A DNA stretch of 64,000 bases from Gordionus sp. m RMFG-2023 (lineage: Eukaryota > Nematomorpha > Gordioida > Chordodea > Parachordodidae). Shown here piece after piece: positions 25,201 to 36,135 of the stretch (positions are counted from its first letter, which is position 1; each line of letters starts with the position of its first letter). The position numbers and the translations under genes were made by a program. The stretch spans positions 58,009,561 through 58,073,560 of the forward strand of contig NC_088775.1 in assembly GCF_954871325.1 (NCBI RefSeq). Direction: 5' to 3'. The notes under the pieces were generated by a model that made no database searches, was not told the DNA's origin, and saw only the letters and a program-made list of their open reading frames with translations.

Positions 25201-28200
25201 TTAGCCTTTTCCTTCTGAATGTTTAAGCGACAAAAAATATATTTATCATACCAGAAGCGTAAAATAATACATCCAAGCATTTTTGGATAAGAAATTTAAT
25301 TCTGAGTATAATGATATAAAAATATTTAAAATTACGTGTAAAATGTTAGCCTTTTCCTTCTGAATGTTTAAGCGACAAAAAATATATTTATCATACCAGA
25401 AGCGTAAAATAATACATCCAAGCATTTTTATATGAGAAATTTAGTTCTGAGTTTAATGATATATAAATAAATTACGTTTAGAATGTTAGCCTTTTCCTTC
25501 TGAAAGTTTTCGCGACAAAAAATATATTTATCATACCGGAAGCGTAAAATAATACATCCAAGCATTTTTGGATATGAAATTTAATTCTGAGTTTAATGAT
25601 ATAAAAATATTTAAAATTACGTTTATAATGTTAGCCTTTTCCTTCTGAATGTTTTAGCGACATTAAATATATTTATCATACCAGAAGCGTAAAATAATAC
25701 ATCCAAGCATTTTTGGATAAGAAATTTAATTCTGAGTTTAATGATATAAAAATACTTAAAATTACGTTTAGAATGTTAGCCTTTTCCTTCTGAATGTTTT
25801 AGCGACATTAAATATATTTATCATACCAGAAGCGTAAAATAATACATCCAAGCATTTTTGGATAAGAAATTTAATTCTGATTATAATGATATAAAAATAT
25901 TTAAAATTACGTGTAAAATGTTAGCCTTTTCCTTCTGAATGTTTAAGCGACAAAAAATATATTTATCATACCAGAAGCGTAAAATAATACATCCAAGCAT
26001 TTTATAAGAAATTTAATTCTGAGTTTAATGATATAAAAATATTTAAAATTACGTTTAGAATGTTAGCCTTTTATTTCTGAAAGTTTTCGCGACAAAAAAT
26101 ATATTTATCATACCGGAAGCGTAAAATAATACATCCAAGCATTTTTGGATAAGAAATTTAATTCTGAGTATAATGATATAAAAATATTTAAAATTACGTG
26201 TAAAATGTTAGCCTTTTCCTTCTGAATGTTTAAGCGACAAAAAATATATTTATCATACCAGAAGCGTAATCCAAGCATTTTTATATAAGAAATTTAATTC
26301 TGAGTTTAATGATATAAAAATACTTAAAATTACGTTTAGAATGTTAGCCTTTTCCTTCTGAAAGTTTTCCGACAAAAAAATATATTTATCATACCGGAAG
26401 CGTAAAATAATACATCCAAGCATTTTTGGATATGAAATTTAATTCTGAGTTTAATGATATAAAAATATTTAAAATTACGTTTAAAATGTTAGCCTTTTCC
26501 TTCTGAAAGTTTTCGCGACAATAAAATATATTTATCATATCGGGAAGCGTAAAATAATACATCTAAGCATATTTGGATAGGAAATTTAAATCTGAGTTTA
26601 ATGATATAAAAATACTTAAAATTACATTTAGATTTTTAGTCTTTTCCTTCTGAAAGTTTTCGCGACAAAAAATATATTTATCATACCGGAAGCGTAAAAT
26701 AATACATCCAAGCATTTTTGGATAAGAAATTTAATTCTGAGTTTAATGATATAAAAATATATAAAATTACGTTTAAAATGTTAGCCTTTTCCTTCTGAAT
26801 GTTTTAGCGACAAAAAATATATTTATCATACCAGAAGCGTAAAATAATACATCCAAGCATTTTTATATAAGAAATTTAATTCTGAGTTTAATGATATAAA
26901 AATATTTAAAATTACGTTTAAAATGTTAGCCTTTTCCTTCTGAATGTTTTAGCGACAAAAAATATATTTATCATACCGGAAGCGTAAAATAATACATCCA
27001 AGCATTTTTGGATAAGAAATTTAATTCTGAGTTTAATGATATAAAAATATTTAAAATTACGTTTAAAATGTTAGCCTTTTCCTTCTGAATGTTTTAGCGA
27101 CAAAAAATATATTTATCATACCGGAAGCGTAAAATAATACATCCAAGCATTTTTGGATAAGAAATTTAATTCTGAGTTTAATGATATAAAAATATTTAAA
27201 ATTACGTTTAAAATGTTAGCCTTTTCCTTCTGAAAGTTTTCGCGACAATAAAATATATTTATCATATCGGGAAGCGTAAAATAATACATCTAAGCATATT
27301 TGGATAGGAAATTTAAATCTGAGTTTAATGATATAAAAATACTTAAAATTACGTTTAGATTGTTAGTCTTTTCCTTCTGAAAGTTTTCGCGACAAAAAAT
27401 ATATTTATCATACCGGAAGCGTAAAATAATACATCCAAGCATTTTTGGATAAGAAATTTAATTCTGAGTTTAATGATATAAAAATATTTAAAATTACGTT
27501 AAAAATGTTAGCCTTTTCCTTCTGAAAGTTTTCGCGACAAAAAAATATATTTATAATACCGGAAGCGTAAAATAATACATCCAAGCATTTTTGGATAAGA
27601 AATTTAATTCTGAGTTTAATGATATAAAAATATTTAAAATTACGTTTAAAATGTTAGCCTTTTCCTTGTGAATGTTTTAGCTTCAAAAAATATATTTATC
27701 ATACCGGAAGCGTAAAATAATACATCCAAGCATTTTTGGATAAGAAATTTAATTCTGAGTTTTATGATATATAAATATTTAAAATTACGTTTAAATGTTA
27801 GCCTTTTCCTTCTGAATGTTTTCGCGATAAAAAATATATTTATCATATCGGGAAGCGTAAAATAATACATCTAAGCATATTTGGATAGGAAATTTAAATC
27901 TGAGTTTAATGATATAAAAATACTTAAAATTACGTTTAGATTGTTAGCCTTTTCCTTCTGAAAGTTTTCGCGACAAAAAATATATTTATAATACCGGAAG
28001 CGTAAAATAATACATCTAAGCATATTTGGATAGTAAATTTAATTCTGAGTTTAATGATATAAAAATACTTAAAATTACGTTTAGAATGTTAGCCTTTTAT
28101 TTCTGAAAGTTTTCGCGACAAAAAAATATATTTATAATACCGGAAGCGTAAAATAATACATCCAAGCATTTTTGGATAAGAAATTTAATTCTGAGTTTTA

Positions 28201-28541
28201 TGATATATAAATATTTAAAATTACGTTTAAATGTTAGCCTTTTCCTTCTGAATGTTTTCGCGATAAAAAATATATTTATCATATCGGGAAGCGTAAAATA
28301 ATACATCTAAGCATATTTGGAGAGGAAATTTAAATCTGAGTTTAATGATATAAAAATACTTAAAATTACGTTTAGATTGTTACCCTTTTCCTTCTGAAAG
28401 TTTTCGCGACAAAAAAATATATTTATAATACCGGAAGCGTAAAATAATACATCTAAGCATATTTGGATAGTAAATTTAATTCTGAGTTTAATGATATAAA
28501 AATACTTAAAATTACGTTTAGAATGTTAGCCTTTTCCTTAG

Positions 28542-30596
28542 GAAATCTTTAAAAATATATATGTACGACTACATTTTTTTTATCTTAATTTTTTAAAAAC
28601 CACTTTATAAAATTATATATTTTGAGAATATAAAGACAAGAGATTTTATAAAAAACGAATGACACGTTTCGGAGTTAATAAGATTTCAAAACGCGACGTT
28701 TTTTAGCCGCCCGGTATATAATCAAAATTTTTGATCTCATTATCAACTTTCTTCCAATAGTAGGAATAGGGCTAGTAGTCGTTTTTGTCAATAACATCAT
28801 AAGCTTGACAATTTATAATTGAATTTATTAAATACCATGAGATAGCCCAACAAACACTTAACTTAAGTTATACATTAATAAATATTTTTAATATTTTATA
28901 TTTTAAGATTGATTCTAGTATACTTTTATTAATATTTAGCTATTTTTTACAGTACAGACAAAATTGAATTTAACATATTTCAATGTCATAATTAGTAATA
29001 AAATAAATAATATAAATGTCGTAAATTAATATACCTGTGTTCTTCGGTCTGCATTTTTTAGCTCTGATTATTTAAAGCCCTGCCCTAAATTTTCAAATTT
29101 CGTTATTTTGAATTTTCTCTGTATTTTATAAATTGTTTTATACGGAATTTAAGATAAGTATATAATATTAAAGCATAATTAAAATGTTTTTCACTATAAT
29201 ATTAAACGGCATAAAAATATGGATTTGTGGCCTTCTGTCTCTCTTAAAGTTGAAATTGTTTTAAACCGTATTATGAATAATAAACCAATTTGCTCAGTGA
29301 GATTTAGAAATAAAATAGACAGGATATGAAATTAAAAAATCTTCTTTTCCCATTTCAGAAAGTCTCATAATCATTATGTTTAAAAATATTTATTGTAGGC
29401 ATTCCCTTTCAGGCAGAATAATATGATTTGAAAATAACTTACAAAATATTAAATTTGAACTAAATTCACATATCATCTCTATTAAAACCACCAAAATATA
29501 TAATTAAATATATTTTTGATCATTTTAAGATTTATATTTGAAACAGGAGTTGGCATTTATTATTTTTAAATTTAACAATGTTTAAATTTAAAAAAGATAA
29601 AATTTTATGTTTTAAAGCTATAAAATTAATAATTTTGACGATTACAAAAGATTTAATAAGATAGAGGTCTCAATCCAATGTTCCCCTTCATCTAATCTTA
29701 TTTAAAAAAATTTAAAAATTATCAACATATTTTTTTAGCGCTGGAAAGGGTTAATCATATCAGTAACTAGGGGCTAGTAGAATTAGGTCGAATTAATTAT
29801 ATTATGCTTAAAAATATGATATAATAAGTATTCATTGGCTATTATAGCTTTAAATACTATTTTTTTCCCTTTAACTTTAACCTTTTCTGGTGGTTGATAA
29901 TCAAAAGAATTAGAAAAAAAAAATTCATTAAAACTTAAACATTTTTTAAAATATAATATCACATTTTGAAATTTTTTATGAATTATTTATATACAAATGG
30001 TGTATTATTGATAATAACAATTATCCTTTAGGAGATTTAATAAACCAATATAATCTACAAGCCTGGGGTTTGGGGCTTGTTGGGGCAAAAATTAACTTTT
30101 ACTAGAATCAATCTTAAAATATAAAATATTAATTAATAGGGTCTTTTGTAAAAAACGACTTAATCTAATTGTTAAAAAAATTGAGTATACCAAATTCCAC
30201 ATATTTTTTAATAAAATACGAACTTCATAAATAACAAGTGACGTGTTTTAGAGGTAAATAATTTTAAAACGCTACTTTAAATAAATATAGACAATTAAGC
30301 TGGTTCTCTGGTTTTTTGGAACTTAATAAATGGGTTAAATATAATTTTGTCAAATATAAATCACTATTGCATTGTGATAATGTTAGTTGTAATGCATTCG
30401 CGATATTGCATTCGCTATGATGCATTCGCGATAATGCATTCGCTATAATGTACTCGCTCTAATACATTCGCTATGATACATTCGCGATAATATATTAACT
30501 ATAACATAAAAACAAAATATTTTAAATTTTATAAAGTGGCTTTTAGAAAATTAAGATAAAAAAATGTAGTCGGACATATATATTTTTAAAGATTTC
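28542..30596. mobile_element. Long inverted-repeat element abutting the satellite
   Basis: The ends are inverted copies: GAAATCTTTAAAAATATATA on the left and the same on the complement of the right, followed on both sides by CGACTACATTTTTTT, ATCTTAATTTT and CACTTTATAAAAT. Further in, the arms match again (ATATTTTATATTTTAAGATT at about 28892 and, inverted, near 30110; ACACGTTTCGGAG against ACGTGTTTTAGAG), with insertions and losses between. No transposase is recognised and no clean target duplication is seen. It begins within three bases of the last satellite monomer. It is a non-autonomous DNA transposon or foldback element of unknown superfamily. Confidence 0.65.
30386..30500 (+). repeat. 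14-bp minisatellite, about eight copies
   Basis: Tandem units of the form CATTCGCGATAATG / CATTCGCTATAATG with point changes. It lies inside the right arm of the inverted-repeat element, and the left arm has no counterpart, so it was gained after the element formed. The same motif forms the larger array at 32251-32740. Confidence 0.85.
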
Positions 30597-32250
30597 TTCA
30601 AATTCATAAACTATAACATTAAATATTTTGGCATTATTAAACAAATCTCATTATTAAATACCACTAACAATATAAACATACGATAATTTTTTAAATTATG
30701 TATTTTATCAAAGATCTGATAATGATAAAATTTTGACATGAGAAGAAAAATTGGAATCAAGTTTAATTCCTGAGTGGAATATTAATCCAGTTCACCAAAA
30801 CCCCATGGTTATCATATAACTCATCAAGCTCCTTTTGTTTTTCAACTAAGATTTTATCAAGCAAAACCATAGATTCGTAATACGAATTCCACTAGAATTT
30901 ATCAGATACCTATCCAATTTCTTGATGTTACCTGCCATATTGGTAGACATTTTTTGTTTATTCCACAAAGTAAGAGACTTTTGGAAAGAACTTTGTGATA
31001 TTATTTTATGTTATCATCAAAAGCTAAAAAATTTCTGATGCCCATAATTAGGGGAGACGGGTGTTATAATGAAACCAGGGTTATAGTGAGAGTGGCTTTA
31101 TTTTCTAGAGTATTAAACTCTAAAAGATAATTTTTTACCAAAACTATATACTTATATATTGCATATGCGGCTATAATTTTTATTTCTATCGGACCGCTTG
31201 AAAAATTTTTATAATGCTTTATATCATTCGTACCTTCAAAAGTAACTTTTTACACTTTTACTATTTTTCAAAAATAAAGATTAATATACAATTTTACCAC
31301 ACAAAAATCATCTTATATAAAAGAAAAAATCCTATTTTATAGAATAACAATTTACCCGAACAAAATTGATAATATAAATACTTCAAAATATGATCTTAAT
31401 CAAAGTGGTGCTACTGGGGCTATTTTTATGGGGTTAGGTCGAACCTTTTTTTTTGCTATTTTTTAAAAATTTGACATGCAAAAAAAGCCAAGGAGAGACC
31501 AACTAAAAGAAAAAAAATCGAAAAATTTTATTATATGATAAATAATTGTTTGGTATACAAATAAATTATATCAAGCATAACAATCAACACTGCTTTCAAT
31601 GTCAGTTATTAGTTACATGGCTTTGCAATTTTATTGTTTTTTTATTTGCAAAGATTGTGAATGTTTTAAATGATTTTATATAACACTTTTATGTTTTAAA
31701 CCATTAAATATATCCTAATAAAAAAATATATAACTTTTATATATGGAAAATTAAGCAGAGTTTATAATAGCCTCGACCAAGGGCTTGTTCGTCCCCTGGT
31801 AGGGTTCACTCGGTTACCAAAAAAAATTCCAGGAAAAATGATATTTTGAAAAAATTATTAGAGATGTATTTTTGAAATTTTAACATATCATAAAACTAAT
31901 AGAGCTGAATAAAATGAGATATTTTTTATTAAAAATGATAAAGTACTTATAATTTTCTTAAGGTTTGCCTTTAGGGTTCGCCATTACCTCGTTCTCCCCC
32001 CTACAAGTTTTCAATAAATTAAAAAGAAAAAACTTGATGTTTTATATTTAAAAGGATTAGATGAAAAAGAGAAATCTATTTTATTACTTAGAATCTTTTT
32101 TATATATTTTAAGTCAAAAAAAAGAAAAGCCTTAGCCTTAATTTCAATAAAAAAATGTTTTTAGAGCCAATCCCTATTTTAACTTAATTTTCAGATTCAA
32201 CTAAGTCAGTCGAAAAGTCGATAAATATAAAATTGTAACTTTCATGAAAC
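30597..32250. other. AT-rich region without recognised genes
   Basis: No supported gene. The minus strand over 30750-31020 shows a discontinuous protein-like trace (NKQKMSTNMAGNIKKLDRYL) I cannot assign; it may be a transposase relic. A GC-richer pair of tracts near 31050 and 31990 look loosely inverted but lack a target duplication. Confidence 0.4.
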
Positions 32251-32740
32251 TCCATTCGCGATATGATAATGCATTCGCTATAATGCATTCGCGATAATTC
32301 ATTCGCTATAATGCATTCGCTATAATGCATTCACTATAATGCATTCGCTATAATGCATTCGCTATAATGGATTCGCTATAATGCATTCGCTATAAAGCAT
32401 TCGGTATAATGTATTCGCGATAATTCATTCGCTATAATACATTCGCTATAATGCATTCGCGGTAATATATTCGCGATAATGCATTCGCGATAATTCATTC
32501 GCTGTAATGTATTCGCTATAATACATTCGCGATAACATTTTCGCGGTATTACATTCGCGCTAATACATTCGCTATAATATTTTAGCTTTATTATATTCGC
32601 TATAATGCATTCGCGATAATGCATTCGCTATATTATATTCGCGATAATGCATTCGCTGTAATGCATTCGCTATAATATCTTTTCGCGGTAATCGACATTC
32701 GCGATAATACATTTCGCGCTAAAATTTTCGCGGTATTGAC
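32251..32740 (+). repeat. 14-bp minisatellite, about 34 copies
   Basis: Tandem CATTCGCTATAATG / CATTCGCGATAATG units, most differing by one or two bases and growing more irregular toward the right end (TTTTCGCGGTAATCGACATT). The array stops at TATTGACATG. With a period of 14 an open minus-strand frame of 82 codons appears (32376-32624), but it is a by-product of the repeat. Confidence 0.95.
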
Positions 32741-32831
32741 ATGTAACCATTTATTTATTTCTTTTGTTTTTTTAATGTTCATATTTTTTTTATTTTAATA
32801 CAAAATTCGTAAAATTATAAACATACTTTGA

Positions 32832-34684
32832 CATGCGCGTACGCAGGAATTTGGTGTGGGGGGGGGGGGGGGGGGGGTGGGATAATTATCTAAAAATATC
32901 AAGCATAAATTTATTAGGACTAATAACTATTTCTAATATACAAATTTAAATTAATATGAATTATAAAAAATTAAATATATAAACCGGTATATAAAAATAA
33001 ATTTGAATTAAAAAATATTAAACGGATATAACCGGCGGCATATAAATACTTTAAATAAATCTGAATTATAAAATATTAAGTGGATATAATCAGGATAATG
33101 ACTATAAAGTAAATAACCCATAATAGAAATTTAAATTTTTTTGAGCCTTTAAAATTTATATATTAAGTATAAAAAATTTAAATGTTGGAAATATGAATAA
33201 TTATATTTTTTATGTAAAAGAAAAATATATAAGACATTAAAAAATAATTGCACAAAAAATATTATAGAAACATTATATTTTTATAATGTAAAATCCAATC
33301 TTCTTTAGGGTGCTTGGCGTCAAATGCCTATGAATATTCAAAAGGGCCAGACCATTCAATCTACTTTCAGAAGTTGTACTTCTTAGATACGTTTTTAATC
33401 TACTTAAAGAAGAGAATGTTCTCTAATTAGTTGCAGTACTAATGGGAAGAGTTGCTAATATATATAATAATTTCAATATATTGGGAAAATAATCTCAAAG
33501 ATGTTTGAAATGATGCAAAGCATCCATAGCATTTTTTGGGACTATATCAACCATAGTTAATCTTTTATACCATAGTTGGCATTCAGCTAATAAAGCATCA
33601 TGAGATATATTAACGTCTTCAATATAAAAATCTGCCAAATATTTTATTCTTTTTCTATCACCATCTGAAAAAGGTTCAGAGGGCTTTTGTGGAAGTGATA
33701 TCTGCAGATTGGTAAGCTTAACTAGATTTCTGCCAGCATATCGTAGTCCAAACAGGACACATATCTTACTGTCTCGGATGGAGTATGCTAGCCATAACCA
33801 TCTAGTAAAATAGCTATTTTGAAATTTTAACTTTCGATTAGCACATAAAGTTTGGGGATATTGAAAATTGAGGGGTGGAATGTAAATCTATTATTAAATA
33901 AAATATTTATCACAGGTATCTTTAATATATACCTTTTTAAGAAGTATGTGTCTTTCTTCTAGGCTAATATTATCTTTATCTAAAAAATTGGTTATATATC
34001 ATATGGATGATCATTGTACTCTAGTTTTGTATAAAGATTTTAGTTTTAAGTTTATGCCTAAATATTGAGATGTAAATTAAAATTATTTTTAAAAAAATTA
34101 TTGCTGCACATTGTTGCAATCTCATTCTTTTACTAAATTAAATATCTAAAATTATTATTTATTAAATAATACCAGCTAAGTTATTATAAAACTGCCCAAA
34201 TATATTTTTAGAATAACTAACCTTTAGATGACTCTATATCCTGACTCTCAATTATTCTTTTAACAATTCTTTCAATATTTGCTATTATGGGAGGGGTTTT
34301 AATTGCAAAAAATTTTTTAAATTAAAATTTTATTAAATTATTATACTACACTTTTTTGCTTTTTGGTATGATTTTCACTATCTTCAGTGTTTTTTTAAAA
34401 AAAGTCTAATATCCATAACTAGAAATTTGAAAATGGTGAAAAAATATAATACCGGGAAATTTAAAAATAATAGATAAATATTACGCCAAGGAAAACTTGA
34501 AAATGAAATTAATTGATAAAATAAATTAGTAAATGAAAAAGGTAATAATATAAAAATTTAAAAAGAACGAGATATGAATAAATATAATAAAATATAAATG
34601 AATATAAACAATAATATTTTTGAAAAATATATCCGGCATCTGCATTTTTTGGCTTTGAGGGGGGGGCCGCTGCGCACGCCAATG
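32832..34684. mobile_element. hAT DNA transposon with CAT termini
   Basis: The left end reads CATGCGCGTACGCAGG and the complement of the right end CATTGGCGTGCGCAGCGG, an imperfect inverted repeat. The flanks TACTTTGA (32824-32831) and TACTCTGA (34685-34692) are an 8-bp duplication with one mismatch. Long G runs sit just inside both ends (20 G at 32858-32877; 8 G at 34659-34666). The minus strand holds hAT transposase remains. Confidence 0.85.
33300..33780 (-). pseudogene. hAT transposase remnant (ZMYM1-like dimerisation domain)
   Basis: The minus strand reads SLPQKPSEPFSDGDRKRIKY, a block with ALLAECQLWYKRL and IVPKNAMDALHHF, then YILATLPISTATN, a stop, RTFSSLSRLKTYLRSTTSES and RLNGLALLNIHR. 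The last part is the classic hAT dimerisation motif (P.S....ER.FS.L..iK..lR......RL..L.ll.i) as in ZMYM1-type and THAP-linked hAT transposases. The stop sits where the conserved Glu of ER is expected. The upstream catalytic domain is scattered over 33780-34300 beyond confident recognition. Not functional. Confidence 0.82.
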
Positions 34685-34809
34685 TACTCTGATAATTTAA
34701 ATGAAGATAGTATAATATTGATTTAATTTAAAATTTATATAATATTAATAATTTAAGTAAACGATAATTTGAAATTCTTCATCTAAAAAGGAGCATTGAC
34801 TTTGCTTTG

Positions 34810-35236
34810 TGTTGTATATGCAAATTAGAATGTTAATTTTGGAAGTTATTATTCATAAATAAATTATTTTTGGGTAATTCTGTTATGTAATGATCTTAAA
34901 TTTAACATAATATTATTTTATAAATTTTCATATATTTAAATTAATTGTAAAACAATTATGATATATATATCGCGTTAAAAGTGAGATTCGAGACATAAAT
35001 GATTATTAATTTTTTAAAATATAACTTGGATTCCTGATCGAATAAAATATAGTCGTAAAGTTTTTTATTCTTGATTATATTATATATTGGGTTATCATAA
35101 TTTATATATATTTATTTCTTTCTTATTTAGATTCCAATAATAATAAAATTCTAATCGCGAGTGTTAGTTAACATCGATAATAATATAATCAACTTCTATA
35201 TACAATTTCAATTCAAGCTTGCAGCCAACTGCAGCA
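34810..35236 (+). repeat. 5' LTR
   Basis: A 427-bp direct repeat, TGTTGTATATGC...CAACTGCAGCA, with the TG...CA ends usual for LTRs. It carries TATATATATCGCG and a T-rich 3' half. Its partner is at 40380-40824. Confidence 0.95.
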
Positions 35237-35238
35237 AG

Positions 35239-35250
35239 TGGTGCCGAAAC
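35239..35250 (+). promoter_or_regulatory. Primer binding site
   Basis: TGGTGCCGAAAC begins two bases after the 5' LTR. It starts with TGG, complementary to the CCA end of a tRNA, as in other LTR elements. I cannot identify the tRNA without a tRNA set for the host. Confidence 0.8.
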
Positions 35251-35699
35251 AAAAAGAAAAATCGAACCCTATACCTTAGATCTGCAATCTAACCATTACA
35301 TAATATTTCGTGGAACAAAAGCGTTAAGAAGATTTTTTCTAAATTATACCAGGATAATTAAGGTAATAAAAAAAATAATAATAATAAAAAATATATATAT
35401 AAATTTTTGATAATTTCGGCTTTCTTATTGATGTTATATAAATTTTGGATCTTAGTATTGGTGTTATTCGTATGTTTTTATTTATTTAATTGTTTAAGAT
35501 TAGTTAAAATTATTTTAATCAAGGGGTTATTGAGTACACTTTAATGTATATTACGCAAATAAATTTATTAAGTTTAATACTTGAAAATATAAGTATAATT
35601 ATATTTTTGTTGCTAATTTTAAGTTTCACGTTAGGTTTAATTATAGGAAGAAATACGACTTACGTTAAGATAGAGATTAAAGAGTTATAAAATATTAAG

Positions 35700-35953
35700 A
35701 ATATATTAAAAGAGGAAGATAAGAAAAGAAATATAAACAACTTCATACGAACGGATAATTACAGACAGATAAGTTGCTATAGCTGTGATCAGCCAGGCCA
35801 TATGTCGCGTGATTGTGATTTAACAAAAGATTTGAAATGCGCGAGATGTGGCAGGAATGGCCATTTAGCTATAAGATGTAGATTAAACAATATAATTGTG
35901 AGATGTAATATTTGTGGCCAGGATGGACACACTCAAGAAAAATGTAACAAATG
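35700..35953 (+). other. gag nucleocapsid region with three zinc knuckles
   Basis: Three CCHC knuckles follow one another: CYSCDQPGHMSRDC, CARCGRNGHLAIRC and CNICGQDGHTQEKC, each C-x2-C-x4-H-x4-C. Such arrays bind the element's RNA in the Gag particle. Upstream gag (35250-35700) is poorly conserved and not recognisable by motif. Downstream lies an Asn/Phe-rich spacer of repeated AATTTT/GATAAT units before protease. Confidence 0.88.
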
Positions 35954-36135
35954 ACTAAGAAAGAAATATTTTGATAATGAATTTAATAATTTTTTTAATG
36001 TTGATAATTTAGTAGAAAATAAGAATTAATATTTTAATTTTAATAATGAATTTGATAATAATAGTTTTTCTAATTTTAGTTCAGGTAAAATTAAGCATTT
36101 TAATTTTAATGATAGATTAGATAATTATAATAATT

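Larger units (their letters stand above)
12910..28539. repeat. Satellite DNA array, about 145-bp monomer, roughly 110 copies
   Basis: Each monomer carries TTTTCGCGACA, ATATATTTATCATACC, GAAGCGTAAAATAATACAT, AAGCATTTTTGGATAAG, AATTTAATTCTGAGTTTAAT and TTAGCCTTTTCCTTCTGAA in that order. The first monomers start at 12910, 13055 and 13199. Main variants are GAAAGTTTTCGCGAC, GAATGTTTTAGCGAC and GAATGTTTAAGCGAC; CATACCGG, CATACCAG and CATATCGGG; and a shorter form with ATATATAAATAAATTACG. Monomers in the middle are grouped into higher-order blocks: segments near 20306 and 20591 recur 3761 bp later at 24067 and 24352, and a five-monomer block recurs at 22365 and 23074. The edge monomers are more diverged. 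Minus-strand 75-codon frames spanning two monomers recur throughout but are by-products of the repeat. Confidence 0.97.

Noticed and set aside
12910-28539. Repeated minus-strand frames of about 75 codons beginning MLGCIILRF or MDVLFYASG
   Set aside because: They arise because two adjacent satellite monomers happen to stay open. They vary only as the DNA repeat varies, and small indels between monomers disrupt them freely.
12910-28539. CRISPR-like array
   Set aside because: Units are contiguous monomers of about 145 bp without unique spacers, and the setting is eukaryotic.
12910-28539. CENP-B-box-like motif in the satellite
   Set aside because: TTCGCGAC and ACCGGAAGCG only loosely recall the box; the required spacing of TTCG, A and CGGG is not met.
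31045-32005. TAGGGG...-type inverted ends
   Set aside because: Only a loose match of ends, with unrelated flanks (CCCATAAT against CAAGTTTT).
32376-32624. Open minus-strand frame of 82 codons with repeated ECIIAN motifs
   Set aside because: It is the translation of the 14-bp minisatellite; three units make 42 bases, so the peptide repeats by arithmetic.
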